64,000 nt of DNA, from the NCBI GenBank assembly GCA_964424115.1, contig CAYRHN010000007.1:62001-126000 (forward strand), given 5' to 3'. Position numbers and translations under genes: made by a program. Positions 17,788 to 25,915 of the stretch are shown piece after piece. Below the pieces are notes generated by a model that was given only the letters and a program-made list of their open reading frames with translations, made no database searches and was not told the DNA's origin. The stretch comes from CAYRHN01 sp964424115. Lineage in GTDB: Bacteria > Chloroflexota > Anaerolineae > Anaerolineales > Anaerolineaceae. Position 1 is the first letter of the stretch, and the number at the start of each line of letters is the position of its first letter.

Positions 17788-19167
17788 TTACGCTCCTTTT
17801 CCATGCAAGAACTCCAGCGCCTGAGTGCTGATCCGGTCGGCGTCGCCGGCCGAAAGCACCAGCAGCACATCACCAGGGCGCAGTTCATTTTGCAAGTAAG
17901 TGCTTGCTTTATTTAGAGTGGGACAGAAACGCACATTCGGGTGGTTCATCTCACTCACCATCTCCGCAATAGAAAATTTCTCCTGGTCTTCGCGTGCCCG
18001 CGCCGCGTACACATCGGTGATTAAGACCACATCAGCGTCTGCGAAGGCGCTCATGAACGAACCCTTCAATGCCGCAATTCGCGTGAAGGTGTGCGGCTGC
18101 CAGACAGCCCACACCCTCCGCCCCGGATAACGCAGCCGGGCTGCTGCCAGCGTTGCGCGGATCTCAGTCGGGTGGTGCGCGTAATCGTCGATCACCGTTA
18201 CGCCACCCACCTCACCACGCACCTCAAAGCGCCGCAGCGTCCCGCGGAACTGTCCCAGGGCGCGCGCCGCGGCCTGAATATCCAGGCCAAGCCGGTGCGA
18301 CAGGGCCAGCACTGCCAGCGCATTGCGCACATTGTGCTCTCCCGGAACCTGCAGAACGATCTCCACCAATGCCTGTCCGTGGAAACTGACCAGGAAGGAG
18401 AGTCCACCCTGGTTGTTGGCATGCAGGCCGCCTCCGCGGTAATCGGATGAACCCGACAGGCCGTAGGTGAAGGAGGTGCAGCCGTTTGGCAGCGCCGCCG
18501 CCAGGCCAGGCGTCTGTGGATCGTCTGCACAGAACAATGCAAATCCGCCCAGACGCAGCCGCCCCACAAACTGTCGGAAAGCTTCGGTGTAATCTTCCAT
18601 AGTGGGAAAACAATCCGGATGATCGTGTTCCATGTTGGTAACCACCAACGCGTCAGGGTTTAATCCGTGGAACATGCGGTCATATTCATCCGCCTCAATG
18701 ATAAATGCCGAACCTTGCCCGGCATGCGCATTGACGCCCAGGTTCTGCGAAACACCGCCAATGATGAACGAAGGATCCATTCCTAACGAGCTCCACACCC
18801 AGGCTGCCATGGCTGTGGTGGTGGTCTTTCCGTGCGTCCCGGCGATGGCAATTCCTACCTTGGATTTCATCAACTGACCCAGGAAATCTGCTCGCTTCAA
18901 TACCGGAATGCCGGCTGCGCGGGCTGCTTTCACTTCTGGATTATCGTCCGGGATCGCCGAAGAACGCACCACCAGTTTTGCTCCCGCCACGTTTTCAGCT
19001 GCATGGCCAATGAAGATATGCGCACCGGTGGCTTCGAGTGCACGTGCCAGGGGCGTATCGGTGCGATCCGAGCCGCTCACCTGCCAGCCGGCTTCCAACA
19101 GCAGCCGGGCAATTGCCGAGAGGCCGCTGCCGCCAATTCCGATCAAGTGAACTGAAGGTTTTTCCAT
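17788..19167 (-). CDS. murC: UDP-N-acetylmuramate--L-alanine ligase MurC
   Basis: 459 aa Mur ligase. A Rossmann N-terminus (VHLIGIGGSGLSAIARLL) is followed by the P-loop GTHGKTTTTAMAAW, the central EADEYDRMF, and a C-terminal Mur ligase domain with DDYAHHPTEIRATL. It adds L-Ala to UDP-MurNAc. Its ATG overlaps the stop of the cvpA-like gene as TAATG at 19167, a strong sign of coupling; longer starts lie inside that gene. Confidence 0.97.
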   Translation of the reverse strand: MEKPSVHLIGIGGSGLSAIARLLLEAGWQVSGSDRTDTPLARALEATGAHIFIGHAAENVAGAKLVVRSSAIPDDNPEVKAARAAGIPVLKRADFLGQLMKSKVGIAIAGTHGKTTTTAMAAWVWSSLGMDPSFIIGGVSQNLGVNAHAGQGSAFIIEADEYDRMFHGLNPDALVVTNMEHDHPDCFPTMEDYTEAFRQFVGRLRLGGFALFCADDPQTPGLAAALPNGCTSFTYGLSGSSDYRGGGLHANNQGGLSFLVSFHGQALVEIVLQVPGEHNVRNALAVLALSHRLGLDIQAAARALGQFRGTLRRFEVRGEVGGVTVIDDYAHHPTEIRATLAAARLRYPGRRVWAVWQPHTFTRIAALKGSFMSAFADADVVLITDVYAARAREDQEKFSIAEMVSEMNHPNVRFCPTLNKASTYLQNELRPGDVLLVLSAGDADRISTQALEFLHGKGA

Positions 19168-19721
19168 TAGATCAACACCACCAGGACGAATGCAAACGCG
19201 ATCGCGACTACAAAATAGATCAGGTTGGAGCCCGCCGCCATCAGCCATTGCGGCGGCAGAATGGCGTACGTGGCTGCGAAGGATTGGTAGAGCTCTGGCT
19301 GGGTCCGGGGATCCAGCGGCAGGATGAACGGGACCGAATGGTAGCTGTTCTCGCCCATGAAAAACCACAAGGTCCCAAAGATCAAGAAACCATTCAACGC
19401 GCCCAATAGCGCACCCAACAGCATATCCTGAAGCCGCTCACGAGCAAAACGATTGGTGCTGGCCAGCTTGCCAATATTGGGGGTCTGGTATCCAAACATC
19501 ACCAGCACCACTAACAGCAGTGTCCGCAGCCAGAACATCGTATCCGGGTTGGTTTGCGCCAGTTCGGCCACAAATGGCACCAGCGTCTGCAGGATATTGA
19601 TGATGAACAATGCCAGGATCACAGAAAATGCAACCAGCATTTCCTTGGCCCAGCCGCGCATCGAACCAATCACGCCAAATATGACCACAAAAACCCATAA
19701 CAACGTATCCAGGCTGATCAT
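19167..19721 (-). CDS. CvpA-family membrane protein inside the dcw cluster
   Basis: 184 aa with four or five hydrophobic segments and a short charged loop after the first (GSMRGWAKEMLVAFSVILAL), the usual CvpA pattern. A gap between segments contains an RFARERLQDMLLGALLGALNGF stretch, seen here as a basic loop followed by a glycine-rich helix. CvpA proteins are linked to colicin secretion, envelope integrity and purine regulation; their role is not settled. It overlaps murG by 4 bases and murC by 1, so it is embedded between essential wall genes, an uncommon place for this family. Confidence 0.75.
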   Translation of the reverse strand: MISLDTLLWVFVVIFGVIGSMRGWAKEMLVAFSVILALFIINILQTLVPFVAELAQTNPDTMFWLRTLLLVVLVMFGYQTPNIGKLASTNRFARERLQDMLLGALLGALNGFLIFGTLWFFMGENSYHSVPFILPLDPRTQPELYQSFAATYAILPPQWLMAAGSNLIYFVVAIAFAFVLVVLI

Positions 19722-20830
19722 TGTCGGCCTCCAGCAATCTCAACCAGCAACGCAGCGATCTTTTGCGCCGCCTGCGGGCGGGCCAACTTGCGCATGGCCT
19801 GCCTCATTTCTTCCAGACGTTCCCGGTTGGGGATCAAGTTTTGCAAAAGGGGCACCATCTGCTCTGCCAGGTCTTCGTTGCGCAGCATCACGGCCCCACC
19901 CCGCTGTACCAGGTAATCGGCATTCACTTTCTGGTAACGCCAGGCATAGGGATATGGCACCAGCACCGCCGGCAGCCCAAAGTAGGGCAATTCTCCCAGC
20001 GCCGATGCCCCTGCCCGCGAGACCACCAGGTCGGCCGCCGCCAGGGCTGCGCCCATCTCTTCGTGCAGATATGGGAACGCATGATAGCGGGCGGCCTGGC
20101 TTTCGGTCAGCGCATCCGCTGCCGCCTGCACTTCCTGCCAATCCAACTCGCCGCTAATATGTACCACTTCCGCCATTTGCAGCAGCTTCGGTAACCCGGC
20201 CAGCACCGCCCGGTTGATCGAGCGAGCGCCCTTGCTTCCGCCAAATACCAGCAGCACCGGGCCTTCCGCGTCCAGTTTTAATTGCTTCCGCGCTTCACTG
20301 CGCGTCCAGCGCACCAGCTCCGGGCGTAGCGGATAACCGGTCACTTCCAATCGCTTCTCTGAAGAGAAATAAGCCTCGGAATCCTGTGTGGTCAGCGCAA
20401 TGCACCTGGCATAGCGCGCCAGAAATTTCAGCGCCATTCCGGGCTCAATATCCGGCACATACAACAGCATTGGCAGCTTGCGCGCCGCCACTGCCATGGG
20501 AACTCCCACAAAACCGCCAGTCAGTAGCAAAACATCCGGCTTGAATTCCTTTATGATCCGCCCGGCTGCCCGCACCCCACGCAGCGTGGTCCACAGATTT
20601 CCGGGCAGACGCAGCGGGTTAATCCCCGCCACCGGCGCAGCTGAAATGGTGGTAAAAGCAACCTGGGCGCGTTGAACTAAGCCGGCTTCCATGCCGCCTT
20701 CACCGCCCACCCACAACACTTCCGGCACATCGCCGGATGTGGCGGACACCTCACTCACCAGTGCCTGAAGGACGGACAGAGCGGGATACACGCCGCCGCC
20801 CGTCCCTCCGGCGCAGATCAACAACCGCAC
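19718..20830 (-). CDS. murG: UDP-GlcNAc: lipid I transferase MurG, variant G-loop
   Basis: 370 aa GT-B glycosyltransferase that makes lipid II at the inner face of the membrane. The first glycine loop reads AGGTGGGVYPALSVLQAL, with glycine where the family normally has histidine (GGTGGH). The second loop is VLLVFGGSKGARSINRAVL, and the UDP-GlcNAc site is VSRAGASALGELPYFGLPAVLVPYP. Translation starts at GTG (20830) with AAGGGAG about nine bases upstream, inside ftsW; the two genes overlap by 80 bases. The His-to-Gly change is read directly from codon GGC. Confidence 0.93.
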   Translation of the reverse strand: MRLLICAGGTGGGVYPALSVLQALVSEVSATSGDVPEVLWVGGEGGMEAGLVQRAQVAFTTISAAPVAGINPLRLPGNLWTTLRGVRAAGRIIKEFKPDVLLLTGGFVGVPMAVAARKLPMLLYVPDIEPGMALKFLARYARCIALTTQDSEAYFSSEKRLEVTGYPLRPELVRWTRSEARKQLKLDAEGPVLLVFGGSKGARSINRAVLAGLPKLLQMAEVVHISGELDWQEVQAAADALTESQAARYHAFPYLHEEMGAALAAADLVVSRAGASALGELPYFGLPAVLVPYPYAWRYQKVNADYLVQRGGAVMLRNEDLAEQMVPLLQNLIPNRERLEEMRQAMRKLARPQAAQKIAALLVEIAGGRQ

Positions 20831-22037
20831 CGAATGTTCTCCCTTCCGTCTTTTGTTGGCGATGGCTCATCCGTCCAATATTGACAATGATCCCGATCGC
20901 CACCAGGGTCATCGTCATGCTCGAACCACCTGCGCTGATCAACGGCAGGGCATTCCCGGCCGAGGGCAACAGGTTCAGCATCACGCCCATATTGATCAAC
21001 GCCTCCATCACGATCCAGATCGTCAAACCGCCCGCCAACAAACGCCCCAGCATGTCCGGCGCTTCGGCGGCGATCTTTAAACCGCGCCAAAGGAACAACA
21101 GGTACAGCCCGATCACAAAAATTCCACCTACCAGTCCCAGCTCTTCTACGATCACCGCAAAAATGCTGTCTGTCCAGGCAAAGGGCAGTCCGGTCAGCTT
21201 GGACTCGGCGTTACCGATCCCCACCCCAAACAACCCACCGTCCGCCACCGCACCGATCGCGCGCTGGATGTGATAGGAAGCATTGCTTGGGTCCTGCAAA
21301 CCGGTCAGGTACTCGGAAACACGTCCCTTCCCAGACGGGAAGACGGTCACCAAAATATAGCCCAACACCGCCGCGATCACGATCACCATCACGATTTGGC
21401 GCAGTTCTCCTTTTGCCAGGAAGAACAGAATGCCGCCCAACATGAAGATGGTGATGGTGGCGCTCAGGTCAGGCTGAAGCAGGATCAGGCCGCCCAGGAT
21501 GCCAATGATGGCCATCAAGGGGAATAACCCGAATGACAATTTATGCATCACTTCACGCTTGGAATACAGCCAGAAGGACAGGTAGATCACAATGGCCAGC
21601 TTGGCCAGTTCGGAGGGGCGGATCGATCCGCCAAACAGCGAGCGCACCGCGCCGTTGCGTTCATCCTGGATCACCAGCACCAGCAGCAGCAAGCCGATCG
21701 TGCCTAACATCAAAGGCACTACAAGGCGGCGGTAGCGGTGATAATCAAACACACTGGCCACCAGCGCCCCTACCCCACCAATCCCTACCCACAATATCTG
21801 GCTGAACAGCACTGCGGTCACCGGCTCGCCCTGTAAGGTGGCGTATTTCCAGCTGGCCGAAAAGACCATCAACAGGCCCAGCACCAACAGCGAAGCCACC
21901 GCGACCAGCAATGGAACATCAATGCCGTACCGCAAAGCATGTGGCTGGCGCACAACGCTTGAGCTGCCGTCCTCAGGATTATTTTCAAGCGGCTCCATAC
22001 CGGCGCGAGGAATATTTATTGAAGCTGATGTACCCAT
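20751..22037 (-). CDS. ftsW: Lipid II polymerase FtsW (SEDS family)
   Basis: 428 aa with about ten membrane segments. SEDS landmarks visible: VFSASWKYATLQG after TM1, FGGSIRPSELAKLAIVIYLS, LLQPDLSATITIFML (the catalytic Asp region), and NMGVMLNLLPSAGNALPLIS near the end. It polymerises glycan strands at the septum with its cognate PBP, here probably the ftsI-type gene upstream. The basic tail (about 40 residues) is encoded in the stretch that overlaps murG. The start at 22037 has GGAG about 13 bases upstream; an ATG at 21998 is an alternative. Confidence 0.93.
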   Translation of the reverse strand: MGTSASINIPRAGMEPLENNPEDGSSSVVRQPHALRYGIDVPLLVAVASLLVLGLLMVFSASWKYATLQGEPVTAVLFSQILWVGIGGVGALVASVFDYHRYRRLVVPLMLGTIGLLLLVLVIQDERNGAVRSLFGGSIRPSELAKLAIVIYLSFWLYSKREVMHKLSFGLFPLMAIIGILGGLILLQPDLSATITIFMLGGILFFLAKGELRQIVMVIVIAAVLGYILVTVFPSGKGRVSEYLTGLQDPSNASYHIQRAIGAVADGGLFGVGIGNAESKLTGLPFAWTDSIFAVIVEELGLVGGIFVIGLYLLFLWRGLKIAAEAPDMLGRLLAGGLTIWIVMEALINMGVMLNLLPSAGNALPLISAGGSSMTMTLVAIGIIVNIGRMSHRQQKTEGRTFGAVVDLRRRDGRRRVSRSVRPSGTGE

Positions 22038-23398
22038 TGCCGAAAACGCTCTCCTCTCTCTTCAAAATCCCGAAATTCATCGTAACTGGTTCCACCAGGC
22101 GAAAGCAGGACCACATCCCCGGCCTCCGCCAAATTAGCGGCAGCCTGCACCGCATCTCGCAGCCCGGCGCAATGCACCAAATTGTACGGCCGTCGGCCTT
22201 CCTGTAAGGGCCCGATCGCCTGGGCGATCTTGCCTGCCGCCTCGCCAAATACGACCACATGATCCACACGCTTACGCACCACTACTGCCAGTTCTTCCCA
22301 AGGCAGGTCTTTGTCTCGCCCGCCCAGCAGCAGCACCAGCGGGGCATCAAAGCTCTGGATGGCGGCCAGCGTGCGCTCAGGTGCAGTTGCGATCGAATCG
22401 TTATACCAGTGTGAACCACGCCATTCACGAACATATTCCAGGCGGTGCGCCACACCCGTGAACCCATTCACGCCGGCCAACATCTGCCCGGCGCTGAAAC
22501 CTACGGCATGCGCCAAAGCACAGGCCGCCAGCACATTGATCAGGTTATGCTCACCGCGCAGCAGCACAGCCGAGCGGGGGAACAACACCTGGCTGCCCGC
22601 GCCGGTCTGCAAGCACAGGTTTTCGCCTTCCAGGTAGGTACCTTCCTGCCCGGCTTCTGGCTTGTGCAAGCCGAAGGAGATCAGCCGTCCGCGCACGCTG
22701 CCGGCCAGCGCCCAAGCGCCCGGGTCTTCGCGGTTCAGTACTGCCACACCCGCCGGAGTCTGGCAGGTCAGGATGCGCGCTTTTGCAGCACTGTAAGCTT
22801 CCATCGTACCGTGCCGGTCCAAATGATTTGGCGTGATGTTCAGAACCGCGCTCACCTGCGGAGAAGTGGTCATTAATTCCAATTGGAAGCTGGATAACTC
22901 CAGGATGACCAGGTCATCAGCGCGAATATCATCCACATTGTCGATCAGCGGTGTACCAATATTGCCGCCCACCCAGCTCTTGCGCGGAGCCTGGACGGCT
23001 GCCTGGGCCATGCGTCCAAACACGGTGGTCGTGGTGGTCTTACCCGCCGAACCTGTGATCCCCACCACCAGGCAGTTGACTGACTCCATGAAAATTTGGG
23101 AATCGTTTGAAACGGGAATGCCGCGCCGGTTGGCTTCCACCACCAGCGGCAGGGTCAGTGGCACGCCCCCCGAAACTGCCAGCAGGTCGCAAGCATCCAG
23201 GAGGGAAAGCGGATGTTCGCCCAGTACCCAGGTCACCGCTATCTCTTGCATGGATTTGATGGCAGCTTCCAGTTGCTCCGCTGGACGCTTATCATTGAGC
23301 GTGACCTGCGCCCCACGCCGCGCCAGAAAACGCGCCAGCGCCAGCCCTTGCCGGGCTGCGCCCAAGATCACGATCCGTTTACCCTGCCAGGTATTCAT
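22016..23398 (-). CDS. murD: UDP-N-acetylmuramoylalanine--D-glutamate ligase MurD
   Basis: 460 aa Mur ligase. N-terminal VILGAARQGLALARFL, P-loop VGITGSAGKTTTTTVF, central LELSSFQLELM and NITPNHLDRHGTMEAY, and the C-terminal YNDSIATAPERTLAAI motif that positions the D-Glu substrate. It adds D-Glu to UDP-MurNAc-L-Ala. It overlaps ftsW by 22 bases and follows mraY after 15 bases. Confidence 0.97.
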   Translation of the reverse strand: MNTWQGKRIVILGAARQGLALARFLARRGAQVTLNDKRPAEQLEAAIKSMQEIAVTWVLGEHPLSLLDACDLLAVSGGVPLTLPLVVEANRRGIPVSNDSQIFMESVNCLVVGITGSAGKTTTTTVFGRMAQAAVQAPRKSWVGGNIGTPLIDNVDDIRADDLVILELSSFQLELMTTSPQVSAVLNITPNHLDRHGTMEAYSAAKARILTCQTPAGVAVLNREDPGAWALAGSVRGRLISFGLHKPEAGQEGTYLEGENLCLQTGAGSQVLFPRSAVLLRGEHNLINVLAACALAHAVGFSAGQMLAGVNGFTGVAHRLEYVREWRGSHWYNDSIATAPERTLAAIQSFDAPLVLLLGGRDKDLPWEELAVVVRKRVDHVVVFGEAAGKIAQAIGPLQEGRRPYNLVHCAGLRDAVQAAANLAEAGDVVLLSPGGTSYDEFRDFEERGERFRQWVHQLQ

Positions 23399-23413
23399 CC
23401 CAGAAATATCTCC

Positions 23414-24406
23414 TTACACCACCGAAAAACCAACGCCCAACATTGCACCCATCAGGCCGATCAACCAGAAGCGCTGCACCACCTGCATTTCACTCCATCC
23501 AAGCAATTCAAAGTGGTGGTGTAACGGCGCCATTTTGAATAATCGTTTGCCTTTCGTCAGGCGGAAATAACCAATCTGCAGCACATCGCTGAGCAGCTCG
23601 CTGACCGGGATCACCGCGATCAGCGGCAGAAGCAGCCACTGCCCGGTCATCAACGCCACCACGCCCAGTACAGCGCCCAGGGGCAGCGAGCCGGTATCAC
23701 CCATGAACAACTGGGCCGGATTGACATTGAACCACAAGAAACCAAACAAAGCGCCTACCACCGTAAAGCAGAAGCGGGCGATGAACACTTGCTGTTGTCC
23801 AAGAGCAATGATCCCATAAGCCGCGAAACAGGTCGCCGAGATCAGCCCCGCCAGCCCATCCAGTCCGTCGGTGAAATTGACTGCGTTGGACATACCTACG
23901 ATGATCACCGCAGCAATCGGGATATACCAGAAGCCCAGGTCGATGGGCTCCTCTGCTGCCGGCCAAAACATCTGCGGCACTTGCAGCCGGTCGCGCAACA
24001 CGAAGGCAATCGCGATGGCAAAGACGAATTGCAGGATCAGCTTGGTGCGTATGCGCATTCCCAACCCACGCCGCGCCCCGCGCACTCCTTCCCAGTCGTC
24101 CACAGCGCCCAGTATTCCGTAAGCTACCAGCACAAGCAGCGGCAGCAGGATCGAATTGCCAATCACATTGAAACCCAGCAAAGAAGCCGCATTCATTAAT
24201 ATCGTCAACAGCAACACGGGCAGGATGATCATCAGGCCGCCCATCGTGGGCGTGCCCATCTTGGAAAAATGGCTCTCCGGTCCTTCCACGCGGATTACTT
24301 TGCCGATCTTGAAATGGCGCAGGATTCGCAGCAACGGCCCCCCCCAGATCACCGCCATCATAAAGCTCAGGCTACTCAACGCCAGGACTAATGCAGTATC
24401 GTTCAT
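23414..24406 (-). CDS. mraY: Phospho-MurNAc-pentapeptide transferase MraY
   Basis: 330 aa with about ten membrane segments. It transfers phospho-MurNAc-pentapeptide to undecaprenyl phosphate, giving lipid I. Conserved features: KMGTPTMGGLMII, the aspartate pair in GAVDDWEGV (the usual family form is DDYxK, so the lysine is missing here), NFTDGLDGLAGL with the third Asp, and the triple His in APLHHHFELLGWSE. It overlaps murF by 4 bases (24403-24406). Confidence 0.96.
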   Translation of the reverse strand: MNDTALVLALSSLSFMMAVIWGGPLLRILRHFKIGKVIRVEGPESHFSKMGTPTMGGLMIILPVLLLTILMNAASLLGFNVIGNSILLPLLVLVAYGILGAVDDWEGVRGARRGLGMRIRTKLILQFVFAIAIAFVLRDRLQVPQMFWPAAEEPIDLGFWYIPIAAVIIVGMSNAVNFTDGLDGLAGLISATCFAAYGIIALGQQQVFIARFCFTVVGALFGFLWFNVNPAQLFMGDTGSLPLGAVLGVVALMTGQWLLLPLIAVIPVSELLSDVLQIGYFRLTKGKRLFKMAPLHHHFELLGWSEMQVVQRFWLIGLMGAMLGVGFSVV

Positions 24407-25911
24407 GCAACTCCCTCCGCCCCCTGAAGAGATTCGTCCAACAAAGCGGTGACGATGCGGTCCATGCGCAGGCCGTGCGAGCCTTTCACCAACGCCACAT
24501 CCCCGGCGTGCAGGTGAGAAGCCAGCAATTCGATCGCTTCAGGAACGTCCACCACCCAATGGATTGAGCGGGCAGGCATTCCGGCCTTGAGCGCCGATTC
24601 AGCGATCATGCGCGCCAGTTCTCCCACCGCCACCAGTTCGGAACATACTTCAGAGGCCCGAACGCCTACTTTCTCATGCCCCTGGCGCTCGTAAGGTCCC
24701 AATTCATACATATCGCCCAACACCGCTACCTTGCGTCCTTCTAATTCGTTTAGCAAATTGAGCGCCGCCAGGGTCGATTCGGGCGAAGCGTTGTACGTGT
24801 CGTCCAACAACAGAGCTCCGCTGGACGTGTGCACTGCCACCATGCGCAGCTGCACGTGGCTGTGTTGCAGGCCGTGTACGATCTCCTGCCAGGTCAAGCC
24901 TTCCACCAGTCCCACCGCAGCGGCGCGCAGCGCAGTATGCACCGAGTGCTGCCCGATCAAGGGGGCGCGCATGTGGATCACCTCGTTGCGGTAATGCATC
25001 TGAAAGCGGATACCTTCCAATCCAAAGCTCTCAATCTCATCCGCCCACAGGTCAGCTTTCGGATCCAACCCATAAAAGAACACACCCGCCTGGGTTCGTT
25101 CCGCCATCGGGCGCACCAGGGGATCGTCGTAATTCAGGATGGCCCACCCTTCTGGGGCCGGCGGCAAGGCTTCTACCAGCTCGGCTTTACCGCGGGCGAT
25201 CACTTCCTGGGATCCCGCCCGTTCGGCATGCACTGTGCCAATATTGGTAATCACGCCCACCTGCGGCAAGGCCAGGTCGCACAGGAAGCGGATCTCTCCC
25301 GGAACATAAAAGCCCATCTCCAGCACCGCTCGTTCATAGCCGGGACCAAGGCGCAGCATGCTGAGCGGCAATCCAATCTCGTTGTTCAGATTGCCCGGGT
25401 TCTTCAACGTGCGGTAGCGTTCGCTCAACACCTCAGCGATCACTTCCTTGGTGGTGGATTTGCCCACGCTGCCCGTTATCCCCACCACGCGCAGCCCTGA
25501 CTGGCGGCGGCGCCAGAACGCAGCGATCTTCTGCAGCGCCTCCAGAGAATCATCTACGCGCAGGCACAGCGGCGGTACCTTGATCTTCAGATCCTTTGGC
25601 AGCCCGCCGCGCACGTCCAGCACTGGTACTGTGGTCTCAACATCCTGCTGGATCAGCGCCAGGTGCGCACCGCGCTGGCTGAAAACTTGGTTGACAAAGG
25701 CATGCCCATCCACGCGCTCGCCCGGCAGGGCCACAAACATTCCGCCGGGAATCACCAGCCTAGAATCAATCGAAGCCTCGCTGATGATCAGGGAGGCTGC
25801 AACATCCGAGAGAGCGCCTTCGCGCGGCGGAGAAGCCGCGCGCCCCTGCTTTGCAGCCGGGGCAATGCGCACGTTCGTCAGTGCTTCCAGGATATCAGCC
25901 AGGGTTAACAT
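24403..25911 (-). CDS. murF: UDP-MurNAc-tripeptide--D-Ala-D-Ala ligase MurF
   Basis: 502 aa, slightly longer than most MurF (about 450). N-terminal substrate domain (SIDSRLVIPGGMFVALPGE), P-loop VVGITGSVGKSTTKEVI, NLNNEIGLPLSMLRL, EMGFYVPGEI, LLDDTYNASPESTLAAL, and the C-terminal LVKGSHGLRMDRIVTAL. It adds the D-Ala-D-Ala made by Ddl. The N-terminus carries a basic insert (about residues 18-32) that accounts for some extra length. It begins 4 bases after the PBP stop. Confidence 0.97.
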   Translation of the reverse strand: MLTLADILEALTNVRIAPAAKQGRAASPPREGALSDVAASLIISEASIDSRLVIPGGMFVALPGERVDGHAFVNQVFSQRGAHLALIQQDVETTVPVLDVRGGLPKDLKIKVPPLCLRVDDSLEALQKIAAFWRRRQSGLRVVGITGSVGKSTTKEVIAEVLSERYRTLKNPGNLNNEIGLPLSMLRLGPGYERAVLEMGFYVPGEIRFLCDLALPQVGVITNIGTVHAERAGSQEVIARGKAELVEALPPAPEGWAILNYDDPLVRPMAERTQAGVFFYGLDPKADLWADEIESFGLEGIRFQMHYRNEVIHMRAPLIGQHSVHTALRAAAVGLVEGLTWQEIVHGLQHSHVQLRMVAVHTSSGALLLDDTYNASPESTLAALNLLNELEGRKVAVLGDMYELGPYERQGHEKVGVRASEVCSELVAVGELARMIAESALKAGMPARSIHWVVDVPEAIELLASHLHAGDVALVKGSHGLRMDRIVTALLDESLQGAEGVA

Positions 25912-25915
25912 CGGA

